A stretch of 64,000 nt of DNA from Colias croceus. Taxonomy: Eukaryota; Arthropoda; Insecta; Lepidoptera; Pieridae. Position numbers and translations under genes: made by a program. Under the pieces are notes generated by a model, which ran no database searches, was not told the origin of the DNA, and saw only the letters and a list, made by a program, of their open reading frames with translations. The stretch is from the NCBI RefSeq assembly GCF_905220415.1, contig NC_059561.1:7642001-7706000 (forward strand), in the 5' to 3' direction. This document shows, one piece after another, positions 49,001 through 58,000 of the stretch (position 1 is its first letter; the number at the start of each line of letters is the position of its first letter).

Positions 49001-50952
49001 AAAAAAGACTCGATTAGTAAAGTATTTCGGTCGCTATCGTGTTAACAAGAAAATCCTCCGCACATACAGACACACGGACGTCCAAGACAGAACTTTTTTA
49101 AACTGTTTTTTAACTAGTTTAAATAACAAAAATGACATCAAAAATATCATGAATGTTAAAAATAGTGTTTTTTCTTAATATGTGTGTGTATGTGTCGTGG
49201 TCATATCGTAGATTTGATCATTTCATGATATGACTGGCCATTTCACGAAATGGTCGCATATCGTGAAATGGCCAACATAGTTTGATCAGATCGTTAAATC
49301 GTCAACGTTTCACGATTTGGTCATCCACATTTGGCCAGATCGTATAAAATATAAAGAGTCCATAAAATATTAAAAAAATTCAGAATAACTATATTCTAAA
49401 AACTTGTTTAATGTCATTTAAGTTAGTGCCGCGGCAGCGGCCGGCAAATGCCAGAAGCGAATCGTTTTTGCAATAGAAAACAGTTCGGTTAGGTTAGGTT
49501 AGACTTTGATAAACAATGCCAGAAGCGGATCGCTTTTTAAAAAACAAACAATTATAATAATATAGTAGTAGTTTCTTAAATTATTTTATTTAAGTCGCAT
49601 TTTTTCTTAAATACATATAAGATATCCACATTTTCCATAGTAGATACTCGTACCTCTTCGTCGTAAATTCTTTGCTATGACTTTCTTCATAATATTGTTC
49701 TTAAACGAATTATGAAGTTTTTAACTGCGAATAATTTAATTTTCGCCAGCGGCCGCCATCTTATCACATAAACACAGAGCTTGCAGCGCCTCTACCAACG
49801 ATTAATGTAACTATTTTACGATATGATCAAATAATTTTGATCATTTCATGAAAAAACCGTGCGTTAATTGGCCATATCGTGAAACGATTTCTTATCATTG
49901 ATCTGCCCAAACCACATCATGATGTGGCCAAACTAAATTGGCCATTTCACGATATGCGACCATTTCGTGAAATGGCCACTCATATCATGAAATGATCAAA
50001 TCTACGATATGACCACGACATATGTATTATCTTACAAGTGCAATGTATGATATATAAAGACATTTTAAGTTTGAAAAATCAGATGTTTTGCGCGAAGTGA
50101 CAGTAGTACCCACCTCAACGCTTCGCTTATGAGGCGTGCAAAAATCGTATATAAAAAGTATTATATTCATAAAGTAAATCAAATTTGCAGAGTAATTTTC
50201 TGTACAAAAAGTAATGATATCCCACCAAAAACATAAATGTAAAAATTGGAGCCGAGTTCAATCGTTGACTTAATTTGCCAAAAAAGAAATGAGATCTAAT
50301 TAATGTGTGCCAAGTTCTGCAGACAGTCCAGAAATTTATTTATAAAGATGTATTAAGTTCTTAGGTTGACTGAAAACTCAATTGTTTTATTTTCCCTTAG
50401 AGAACAATGTTTATTCCAAAATATAACTTTTTTAATTTGAATAATATAATTATTTTCACAAAGCAAACAACTAATGACCTATTGAACCCCATAATTTGAT
50501 GAGGCTAGTTTTACATACTGTTTATATTTTGTGAAGTTCTAAAAACTAGCCTCATCAAATTATGGGGTTCAATAGGTCATTAGTTGTTTGCTTTGTGAAA
50601 ATAATTATATTATTCAAATTAAAAAAGTTATATTTTGGAATAAACATTGTTCTCTAAGGGAAAATAAAACAATTGAGTTTTCAGTCAACCTAAGAACTTA
50701 ATACATCTTTATAAATAAATTTCTGGACTGTCTGCAGAACTTGGCACACATTAATTAGATCTCATTTCTTTTTTGGCAAATTAAGTCAACGATTGAACTC
50801 GGCTCCAATTTTTACATTTATGTTTTTGGTGGGATTCATATCACATGATTTTTTATATGACCATTATGTGTTTCAGATATTTCCCCGGTCCCAGCGTGAA
50901 TATAACTCCGACGGGAAGCCAATCTACTACGCCCAGAAATAAAATCAATTGA
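31023..50952 (+). CDS. EF-hand-like/WD40 protein of the WDR49-WDR64-WDY family
   Basis: Exons in phase: 31023-31120, 31369-31485, 34036-34166, 34556-34743, 36293-36415, 37074-37145, 42789-42902, 43471-43626, 44070-44261, 44699-44875, 45127-45244, 45391-45526, 45739-45953, 46539-46643, 46751-46848, a probable 47076-47185, and a last exon from 50877. About 700-740 residues. The N-terminus is acidic and Lys-rich, followed by a degenerate EF-hand-like loop (DRFQTGRVCWSQL). WD40-like blades include 'ASDRSLTIYDVST', 'LSCSRDAATSLRM', 'ACGAQCTVRLHAP' and 'SIYIWDIYEECLLQ'; 'NCWITDAVYM' is a family phrase. Relatives in animals are mostly testis or cilium linked; that role is inferred only from family. 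The C-terminus is uncertain (see separate entry). Kozak-like AAAATG start; no upstream coding exon was found. Confidence 0.85.
31651..33899. mobile_element. Decayed 2.25-kb DNA transposon in the WD40 gene intron
   Basis: Imperfect terminal inverted repeats of about 40 bp share 'atatcgcac', 'cttaaaacataa' and 'tggcacta'. The inside carries fragments of an old gene on the + strand (see 32229-33295). Exact ends and target duplication are not clear. Superfamily unknown to me. Confidence 0.7.
32229..33295 (+). pseudogene. Frameshifted transposon-borne gene remnant
   Basis: A start codon at 32229 opens MDPKRSRCRSSYN and runs to a stop after KKKRK; further pieces continue in other frames. One at 32520-32632 is very Ser-rich. 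The best open piece is 32942-33292, whose middle reads 'CGSTCRLKIADRISKESRKL'. A Cys-x3-Cys-RLK motif followed by I...E.R..IF is seen in large uncharacterised insect gene families linked to transposable elements. Several shifts and stops make it non-functional. Confidence 0.55.
34928..36006. mobile_element. hAT-like non-autonomous element with an internal minisatellite
   Basis: The ends are CATGGGCGTAGCCA and its inverse-like TAGCTACGCCCATG, with 'gccccac' words next to both. The 8-bp repeat CATCACAT flanks both sides (34920-34927, 36007-36014), which fits hAT. The inside is mostly a 12-bp minisatellite (35448-35880). It is inserted in an intron of the WD40 gene. Confidence 0.7.
35448..35880. 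repeat. 12-bp minisatellite (gccttcgcgaat / gccttcgcaaat)
   Basis: About 36 imperfect units. Because 12 is a multiple of three and the unit lacks stops in several frames, long frames appear on both strands (Ala-Phe-Ala-Asn and Phe-Ala-Lys-Ala repeats). They are repeat artefacts until expression is shown. Confidence 0.95.
36015..36056. repeat. Fragment of a common lepidopteran repeat
   Basis: Contains 'cagcctattcccgtccactg' and 'taggcctctccca', a phrase I recall as widespread in lepidopteran genomes. Short fragment only. Confidence 0.45.
36828..37038 (-). mobile_element. Helitron-like non-autonomous element in WD40 gene intron
   Basis: Minus-strand copy of the 4926-5107 family, with CTAGCTGTTCCCCGCGGTTT at the 3' end (left) and 'tctatactaatattataaag' at the 5' end (right). 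It ends about 35 bases before the exon at 37074. Confidence 0.7.
37146..38284. other. Intron sequence with short repeats
   Basis: AT-rich. It includes 'tagctctac' repeated words at 37370-37660 and a copy of the 'GAAGTGAAACTTCTTTGGC' repeat at 37970-38052. No exon is needed here, because the flanking exons join in phase. Confidence 0.5.
37970..38052 (+). repeat. 'GAAGTGAAACTTCTTTGGC' repeat, copy
   Basis: Shares 'agataccaaaatcgtcgcc' and 'gcgtgacggtatt' with the element at 42926-43050. A shorter inverted fragment is just before the aminotransferase exon at 56961. Confidence 0.65.
38285..39560 (-). pseudogene. Remnant of an autonomous Helitron (Rep N-terminal region)
   Basis: On the minus strand, fragments read 'CKASLLSFEDTPEPLKSLL', 'NIRSYSSAFQMILW' and 'PFMLTFKIQGQVYHLIGSLL', which resemble the conserved helitron-like N-terminal domain of Rep/helicase proteins. 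They lie in different frames with stops between. The left edge (38285-38320) is the CTAGCTGTTGCCCGCGACTT type Helitron 3' end in the matching orientation. So this is a broken larger Helitron, related by its end to the short elements of the window. Confidence 0.75.
39604..39760. repeat. Tandem duplication, about 72-bp period
   Basis: Two units share 'gtttcggtctcacgggatag' and 'gtgagacgt'. It lies at the upstream side of the Helitron remnant. Confidence 0.75.
39761..41667. other. Intron sequence, no exon seen
   Basis: It has a GC-richer patch at 40615-40760 with a perfect hairpin at 40730-40755. The rest is AT-rich. The short minus-strand frame at 41097-41285 is not recognised. Confidence 0.4.
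40730..40755. repeat. Perfect 11-bp stem hairpin
   Basis: CCGCGATCTAT, loop CGTA, then ATAGATCGCGG. Not followed by a T-run, so not an obvious Pol III terminator. Function unknown. Confidence 0.8.
41668..41748 (+). mobile_element. Internally deleted Helitron-like element
   Basis: Has the start of the 16768-16955 family ('cactacatagtataaaaaaa', 'gtccctatgtccctttgta') joined directly to the 'gtaagctagta' end. Confidence 0.5.
41998..42330. repeat. Tandem duplication, about 198-bp period
   Basis: Two copies of a block starting 'gtaaattgatttgattttta' and containing 'tcatagatggcgctgtt', at about 42008 and 42206. It is related to the 'gatggcgct' repeats seen elsewhere in the window. Confidence 0.8.
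42425..42742 (-). mobile_element. Helitron-like element, 'gtcaattctg'-related subfamily
   Basis: Its right end, read on the minus strand, starts 'tctatacatataataaaatc' and then 'acactgtacattgaatattt', like 7521-7935. It contains an (acagacaa)n stretch. It ends about 46 bases before the exon at 42789. Confidence 0.5.
42926..43050. repeat. Small inverted-repeat element of the 'GAAACTTCTTTGGC' family
   Basis: It begins 'gtagtgaaacttctttggca' and ends with inverted 'aaagaagtttcatttc'. The inside matches 37970-38052. It lies just after the exon ending at 42902. Confidence 0.6.
44466..44640 (+). repeat. 175-bp interspersed repeat, copy 1, upstream of a WD40-gene exon
   Basis: Contains 'gagcgcggggatcgaat', 'cctcacgctccccactcc', 'aaggcatgctatgcaatagc' and ends in a T-run. 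The minus-strand relative is at 53407-53590. The T-run lies about 55 bases before the exon at 44699. Confidence 0.75.
44964..45098 (-). mobile_element. Helitron-like element fragment
   Basis: Minus-strand relative of 16768-16955, with CTAGCTTTCCGCCCGCTTTG on the left and 'actttgttttatattatgta' on the right. It ends about 28 bases before the exon at 45127. Confidence 0.5.
45739..45953 (+). CDS. WD40-gene exon with His/Gln/Glu-rich repeats and a duplicated donor
   Basis: It encodes 'SYERTEVLFTCSDSVYILRL' and then a repeated 'EQHVQHEQHVPHEQLVPHE' stretch, ending near KPETHEFA. Donor gtaggt at 45954. The last part of this exon, the donor and the first intron bases are repeated downstream (45870-46445). 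Confidence 0.85.
45870..46445 (+). repeat. Tandem duplication of an exon 3' end with its splice donor
   Basis: Units start at 'ccctttatcgatgat' near 45899, 46031, 46168, 46305 and (cut short) 46439, so the spacing is 132-137 bp. Donor-like 'gcaagtaggt' or 'gcaagtacgt' is kept in four units (GT at 45954, 46086, 46223, 46360). Each copy also keeps the upstream 'cagcttgtgccgcatgagca' phrase. Confidence 0.92.
47076..47185 (+). CDS. Probable penultimate or alternative last exon of the WD40 gene
   Basis: After acceptor 'aactctag' the frame joins in phase to the exon ending at 46848 and reads 'RKSAVSACAPHLALTSRELD' and on to 'RLADRHTAVQA', then TAA at 47187-47189 if unspliced. A weaker donor (gc|gtaata) at 47186 would join the last exon in a different frame. 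GC content and codon use look coding. Its first 37 bases are repeated, diverged, at about 47210-47244. Confidence 0.5.
47245..49189. other. Intron sequence with old repeat fragments
   Basis: It includes 'cacccccttataactcgaaa' (about 47500) and other repeat-like phrases, and a relative of the 'AAGTGAAAC..CTTT' family at 48268-48375. 'gcacgcctcata' at 48590 is inverted at about 50125, outside the foldback element, so the latter may sit inside an older repeat. No exon recognised. Confidence 0.4.
49190..50021. mobile_element. Foldback-type element, copy B
   Basis: Ends 'atgtgtcgtggtcatatcg' and the inverse 'cgatatgaccacgacat'. Near-palindromes such as CATTTCACGAAATGG, CATTTCATGATATG and inverse forms fill both terminal parts. 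The centre ('ccagaagcgaatcg', 'tcttcgtcgtaaattctttg') matches copy A at 8813-10375, but is shorter. Confidence 0.8.
50219..50835. repeat. 294-bp inverted repeat with a 29-base spacer
   Basis: Arms 50219-50512 and 50542-50835 match along their whole length by eye, with no difference found. They start ATCCCACCAAAAACAT and end GAGGCTAGTTTT before the spacer. No terminal feature of a known transposon and no target duplication was recognised. It lies in the last intron of the WD40 gene and ends 41 bases before the last exon. Confidence 0.97.
50877..50952 (+). CDS. Last exon of the WD40 gene (two possible frames)
   Basis: Acceptor 'tgtgtttcag' at 50876. Joined directly to the exon ending at 46848 it reads 'IFPRSQREYNSDGKPIYYAQK' in two parts and stops at 50940-50942. 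Joined through 47076-47185 it reads '(A)YFPGPSVNITPTGSQS' onward and stops at 50950-50952. Both are open, so sequence alone does not choose. Confidence 0.6.
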
Positions 50953-51056
50953 CAATTTCACTTGGATTTTTAATCCATTTCAAAGTGCGCCATATATTAA
51001 TATGAAATATTACGATATTTTTTGCTGTAATTACTTTAACTGATGCGAATTTATTG

Positions 51057-51062
51057 AATAAA
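51057..51062 (+). terminator. Poly(A) signal AATAAA of the WD40 gene
   Basis: First canonical hexamer about 105 bases after the stop codon, followed by T/G-rich sequence. Confidence 0.6.
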
Positions 51063-52072
51063 TATTTTTTACTGCTGATTATGGTTTTATTTCATCTTTA
51101 CCTTATATTGCTTAATCGAATTAAGTACAATCTCCGCTGAAAAACAATTTCATTATAAATTATGTAGTTATTTTAAAAATTACATATACATAATATAGAC
51201 CGTACCTATGTACCTTCGTGGTACCTTCTGAAAATTTTTGCAAAAAAATTATATCACTGGAATTTTAAATTCACAATTCTTTGTTACAGCTTCGTTACTT
51301 AAATTGTAATTTATGTTCTATGGAAGATTTAAGAATAAAAATAGCAAGTTTTCGTAGTACTTAGGCACATAATATAATATCTTTATATAATTTCCTCAAC
51401 CACTTATAATTTTAATTTTCAGTATATAAATAAGTATGTTGTTTAGAAAACATACGAATTCAATCATTTGAAATCTAATGCGTAAACTCAAAACCTATAC
51501 TTTAAAAATAAACTCTAGAATAATAGAAAAACTATAAGTAGGTACCTATTAAGATTTTCCTCCCACCTATTGACTAATGCCTGAAACGGATCAAATACTG
51601 CACAGTTATTAGTTTTGCACGATGAATTAATTTAATAACATAAATGTTTACATAAACTTTATCAACGGAACTTCATAATCAATGAATATGGCAAAAACAT
51701 TTTTGTGTTTATCACGTTTGGGCAACTTACCACACGATATTATTATTCGGACCACGCTAATCGTTTATTGTGTTTAATTTTAATTGAAATTAAGGTCCGT
51801 GGAAATTAAATTATAGTCGCGAAATTTTTTGTACGGATAACTCGTCGTATAGTATTATAGAAAGACGACAAAAAAAATTAATCGATTTTAATAAACGGCA
51901 ATTCAAATTTATTATTTTAACATCATTATTTACTTTGTACGTCAATAATTGCATCATTAAAAAAAAGTTACAGGCTGCCGATAAAGTGAAAGAAAAAGAA
52001 ACAAAGAGAAAAAAATAAAAGTCGAAACCGCGCCAATAACGTTCCATTTTTAAAAAGTTATTCGAATTTAAA
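51063..52072. other. Intergenic stretch and presumed promoter of the aminotransferase gene
   Basis: AT-rich sequence without recognised repeats. The distance from the poly(A) signal to the next start codon is about 1 kb, so the promoter probably lies here. No clear core-promoter element was recognised. Confidence 0.4.
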
Positions 52073-55000
52073 ATGCTCGTTTCGTGTTTGAAGTTAAACG
52101 GGGTTCGTCCCTTATATTCTGTGATAAGAAAGAGTTCTCAAAAGGTGGAAGATATATTATGTTTATATGGCGAAGAAACATATGATTTCAAGGATAGATA
52201 CCGGGTTTTGGATGAAAAGGATTACGCTAGATTTATAAGCAAGCGGGCAATGAAACGAGAACCGGCAATCACTCGATCTATGAGTAAGTATGTTATATAT
52301 TTTATTAAGTTCTTATAAAAACGGGTAACAGCCCGTGGCTCTACTTGGGTAAGGTAATTTCTTGTGGGAATGAGATATTATATCAACGCAGTAAAAGAAG
52401 CCTTAGATATCACTCTCTAGCCTCCTATTGCCATTAAATTACTCTGTTGCAAAGATAAAGAAAGACCAACAAACAAACACAGTTAAAATAATAAAGATGT
52501 TGATTACGTAATAGCTCTATCTAATAAATAATATCTACCTACTAGGTAAATAGCTACTTATATTTATATTTTTAGTTTTTGCGAAAAGAAGGCATGACTG
52601 ATAATAATTAAACTGTTAAATTAAAACCAATCAAAGTAACAAAAAAAAAATGATAGGTACGTACTTAGGTAATTTTTTTTCATATTTTCACGATTGAACC
52701 TTTTTTTCAAATAATATCCACAGTACAATATTTTCTAAATGTGTAACACCGAAATAATTTTTGAAATCGGACAAGTTGTTCCTGAGATTAGCGCGTTCAA
52801 ACAAACAAACTCTTCAGCTTTATAATATTAGTATAGAATTCTTAAATTTAAACGCGTCGTTATCACCAACATAATTCTACAATACTCTCTCATAAAATAT
52901 AGTAACCAAAAACATAACTCAAATAAAAGTCAATGAACCAATTTCAACCAATTTATTGCGAAATTCATATCAGCTGCGTTTTCCAGAAAAATTGTTATCA
53001 TTATGTAACTGACCCGCTATCTCAGTGACCCCATACTGACGCAATACATTACACAATAGTTTATTGACAACGTAAGAAATATATTTAAAAACTAAAAAAC
53101 AAGAAATCATTTTTTCAAGGTTGATCAAGGATCATTGTCACTGATCCTTGATCCTTTTATGTTACCTACGATTTTTGTGCCTGTAGACAGTTAGGAGGCT
53201 AGAGAGTGACGAAGGCTACTCTTTACAGCAGTATATAAAAAATGTGGCATATATGACAATTGCTATTTTCTTGAACTACTTGAGTGAAACCGCTAATATC
53301 AGGTAGTTTCTTCCTATGTAATTCTACTGCTAATAATTATGCCTATAAAAATTGCTGCTGTGTTTTGTCACCTACTAAATCATAAACGAATACACATCAA
53401 ACAAAAAATGACGTGTGGCACTCGGGGACTGCCGCGGCTGCGGTAACGCTATTGCATGCTATGCCTTCAAGCCACACCTCCCTCCGACGGTCGGAGTGGG
53501 GAGCGTGAGGTTTTATCGTTACGGAATTTATCGATTCGGTCCCCGCGCTCAAGTCCCGCGATAGAAGCTATGCAATAGCTTAAAAACATACCTATAGGTA
53601 AATCTAATCCCCTTACAGCATCCTTAGCCTACAAGATCGGCAAGCAAATGATCTCCCTAGCAGAGGGAATGCCAAATGAACAAATCTTCCCCTTCGACCG
53701 ACTGGAGATCAGCACCAAAAGTGGGGGTAAGATCCTCATGGAGGGGGATGAGCTTGCCATGGCTCTGCAGTATTTACCGTCTCAAGGGTAGGTGTCGAAC
53801 TCTAATTGATCACAGTTATTTACATCAAAACAAATATACGAGAATCAAAATAACGATGCAATACCTTCATTCAACTCTATGCAATAACATTTATTAATTC
53901 AATAAGTCTTCCAAAGCTCTTGTGAATAGTTGAAAAAAATAATTAGATATATTTATTTTTAAAACCTAGACAGTAGGTAAATAGATTTATAAAGAGCACT
54001 AATTGAGTGCTTTCAAATGTTGGAAAAGTAGTTCAACAATTCCATATTATTTCAACTGTAACCATACCTACTAGAAATAGATTTCAAGGTGAAATACTTA
54101 ATACCTATCATCTGAATCAGTGTGGAATCAGTTCAGTGTTTTTTGTGTGACTGTAACAAAAATACGCACATAATATCGTACTATCATGATCTTCATTAAT
54201 TTCTCCAGTCTTACCTATATATCACAGAATAATGACTAAAAATAATTTGTTTTCTTTGAGTGTCACAAAAAATTGTTTATCCACGAACATAGGTAGGTAC
54301 TTTGGTCTTTGGTATAATGTTCCTGAAGCTAGGAATCATAGGAAATCTTTGGTACAATTTACAAATGACTTAACTTGGCAACCTTTAAAGCTTTTTGGTA
54401 TTTAACTACTTTAACTAACGTACTTACGTTTTTTTAACATTCAAATGCGGTTTAATTGAAAACTTTTATCATAGAAACAATTTGATCACTTGGCGGGATT
54501 CGAACCCTCCACCACGTGATATCTGAATTTCTTCTTAAAAAATTAACCTAAATTTCCAAAAACTTCCAATCTCAAAGGTTCCCTCCCCTCCTCACGCTCC
54601 TCCGGGAGTTCCAACAGGATGTCCACCGCCCTCCCCCCCTGGACCGCGACATCCTCATCACCAACGGGAGCCAGCACGGCATCTACCAGTGTGTGGAACT
54701 GCTCGTGGACCCTGGGGACCCGGTTATCACTACCGAGTTTACTTTTACCGGGGTTAATAGCGCGGTATGTGGATGCATGCTATAATTGATAACAAAACAA
54801 AAAATTGTATCGAAATGTGTTTACCTAAGTACGTATATAATATGTCATTCTTGAAGCAGGCTATTTCTATTACGTTTTTCTTTAGATCAACTAGTAATTT
54901 ATGTAACGCTCTTAATTCTTATGACCTGATATTCTTTATTTTTATTTTTAGAGGCTACTATTTGATCAAAATGATTTTTCAAGAGTTTTACTTTTTATCC

Positions 55001-58000
55001 ATTGTTACTTCACATTTTTATACCAAATGCATTTGTAGAGTTTTTATGGATGTCATAAGCAAGACATTAAAAAAAAAATTGCGGTTTAAATAAAAGCTTT
55101 TGGATGCTATCAGATTTTTTTACCTTTTTTGAAGCCTAGAAAAGCTTTTTAAAGAGCTTTTATTAATTGTTTATTGGCCAAACACTTTTTCGAGATTCAA
55201 AGTAAATCATCAATTTTCCAGCTCCGTCCCTACGACCCAGAAATCCTCGCGATCCCCGAAGACGAGGATGGTTTAATCCCCTCTGTACTAGAGGATTGTC
55301 TCTTCCACCGCTCTAAACTTGGGCTAAAAATGCCCAAACTCTTATACACAATTCCAACAGGAAATAATCCTACGGGAACAGTTCTACCGGCACACAGGCG
55401 AAGACAGATTTACGAACTAGCTTGTAAATACGACTTCTTGATTGTGGAAGACGATCCGTACGCGTTTTTGAATTATTCTGATGTGAGTATGAGTTTATTT
55501 ATTTTTGACTGAATTTTCATAATTTTTTGTGTTTGTATTTTTTTGTGAATGAGGTGTTAAGCTAATAATAATTTATTAATACTTACGCTAAAATAATTTT
55601 GACGTATTTTGATGCCCAGTTTCTTTGAGTGTAACAATAACTTTAAAATTTCTTGATAATTTTTATCAAACCTCATAAAATCCAAATAAATGAAGATTAA
55701 TCGATAAAAGAGAAGCCGCGGGTTCAATGTTAACCTGCAATATTTGTATAATTTACATCATATTATAATTAAATTTAATTGTAAACAAATACGGAAATAC
55801 AAATATGTACAGATAACAGCTGATAAAATATATAAGCTTCAAATAAGACATGATTCATAGCCATCTTGTTATTTAGATGTCTATGTTCATAGCAATATCT
55901 AATTAAATCTAAGTGTCAATAATAAATAATCACAAGAATAAATAATAATAAATAATCACTCTTTTAAAATCTCAACGTTATCTATACTAATATTATAAAG
56001 CTGAAGAGTTTGTTTGTTTGTTTGTTTGATTGTTTGTTTGTTTGTTTGTTTGTTTGAACGCACTAATCTCGGGAACTACTGGTCCGATTTGAAAAATTCT
56101 TTCGGTATTAGATAGCCTATTTATCGAGGAAGGTTATTTCATCACGCTACAGGCAACAGGAGTGGAGCCACGGGGGTGAAACCGCGCGGAGCAGCTAGTT
56201 TAAAATATCTTTTAAAAATAATTTCAATAAAACTCTTTTGAATAAAATATCGCACGTTTCAGCAAAAAATAAGTTTCTTTGACATTTAAATTTTAATTGC
56301 TACAAAATATTACTTATTAGCTTTCCTCCTATTTATAATATTTTAAAATATTATTATCTTATTTATTATATTGTATGTGACAAAAACCTTGCATTACGAA
56401 TTACGATACAAACAATGAATCAAAATATTTAACAAAAGAGCTATCAACTAGGGTTATCACTATCGATGGGGGTTTATCTAAAAAGGTAAACCATTTGTCA
56501 TTTTATGTGTTTATATAATATTAGGTTATGAAAATATTTTAGTTTTTATTAATCTTGTATTTTTTAAACGTCAAGTCACATGATTGGATCAAAAACTATT
56601 AACTTATCAACATAAATTATTATGTTCAATCTAAGTAGAGCTCGGCTTTTATGAATTTATGTGGGTCGTATCTTAAGTTAACACTTTTAACTGTTTCTTA
56701 AAATATTATATAAGTATAGAGGAAATTAAAGAATCGCACTAATTATGTCTCAATAAAAAGAGCTTAACCGCTAAGTTTTTGGTGATAAATTCTTTGCCAT
56801 ATTTTCATCGTTTGCTTTTCTTGATTCATTTTCAAAATGATTTTGAAACGGTAAAACTGAATAAAGTCTTAAGATCCGACCGCACTAGGCGTAACTATTT
56901 TGGTATTTTTGAATCTTGCCAAAGAAGTTTCACTTCTGACACGTTCATCACGTATTCCAGTCGCGCCCCCCGTCCTTCCTATCACTGGACCAGTGCGGGC
57001 GCGTGCTGCGCCTGGACTCTATGTCGAAAGTGGTGTGCGCGGGGCTGCGCGGCGCGTGGGCCACGCTGCCCGCGCCGCTGCTGCGCCGCGCCGAGCTGCA
57101 CACGCAGGCCGAGCTGCTGCACCCCTGCACGCTCGCGCAGGTATGGCATGATATGACGTTACGTGACGTGTTATGACGGAACGTGACGTGACGTGACGTA
57201 ACGTGATGTGACGTGGAATTACGTGTAATGATGTGAAGTGACGTGAAATGGCGTGTTATGACGTGAAGTGACGTGATATGACGTGACGTGACGTGAAATG
57301 GCGTGTTATGACGTGACGTAACGTGAAATGACGTGTAATGATGTGACGTGAAATTATGTGTAATGATGTGACGTGACAGAAAATGACGTGCTATTACGTG
57401 ACGTGAATTGACGTGTTATGACATGACGTGACGTGAAATGACGTGATATGATGTGACGTGAAATTATGTGTAATGATGTGACGTGACGGAAAATGACGTG
57501 CTATTACGTGACGTGAAATGACGTGATATGATGTGACGTGATATGATGTGATGTGATATGATGTGACGTGACGTGTTATGACGTGACTTGACGTGAAATT
57601 ACGTGATGTGACGTGAAATTACGTGTAATGATGTGACGTGACGTGACATGATATATGTTATGACGTGACGAGAGGTGAAAGTCGTATTATGACGTGACGT
57701 GACGTGAAATGACGACCCGTCGTGACGTGACTTGTATGATATGACGTGGCATAGCATGACATGACGTGACATACGTCACGTATTGTAAATGTTTGAATTA
57801 TTTGTATGTAGAACGTAATAAAATAGTCAGTGACAGGCCAGCGGAAAACTTACCCTAAAACTGATGTTAAATTATATCATCGTGATTTGTTTAACTGTTA
57901 TGTAAAAATATTGTCCTTGGCCATGTGCTATCAAACGCGGCGACGCTAATCAAGGTCGATGATAACGGTATCACAATTTGGTAAAATGTGTCTTACTTGT

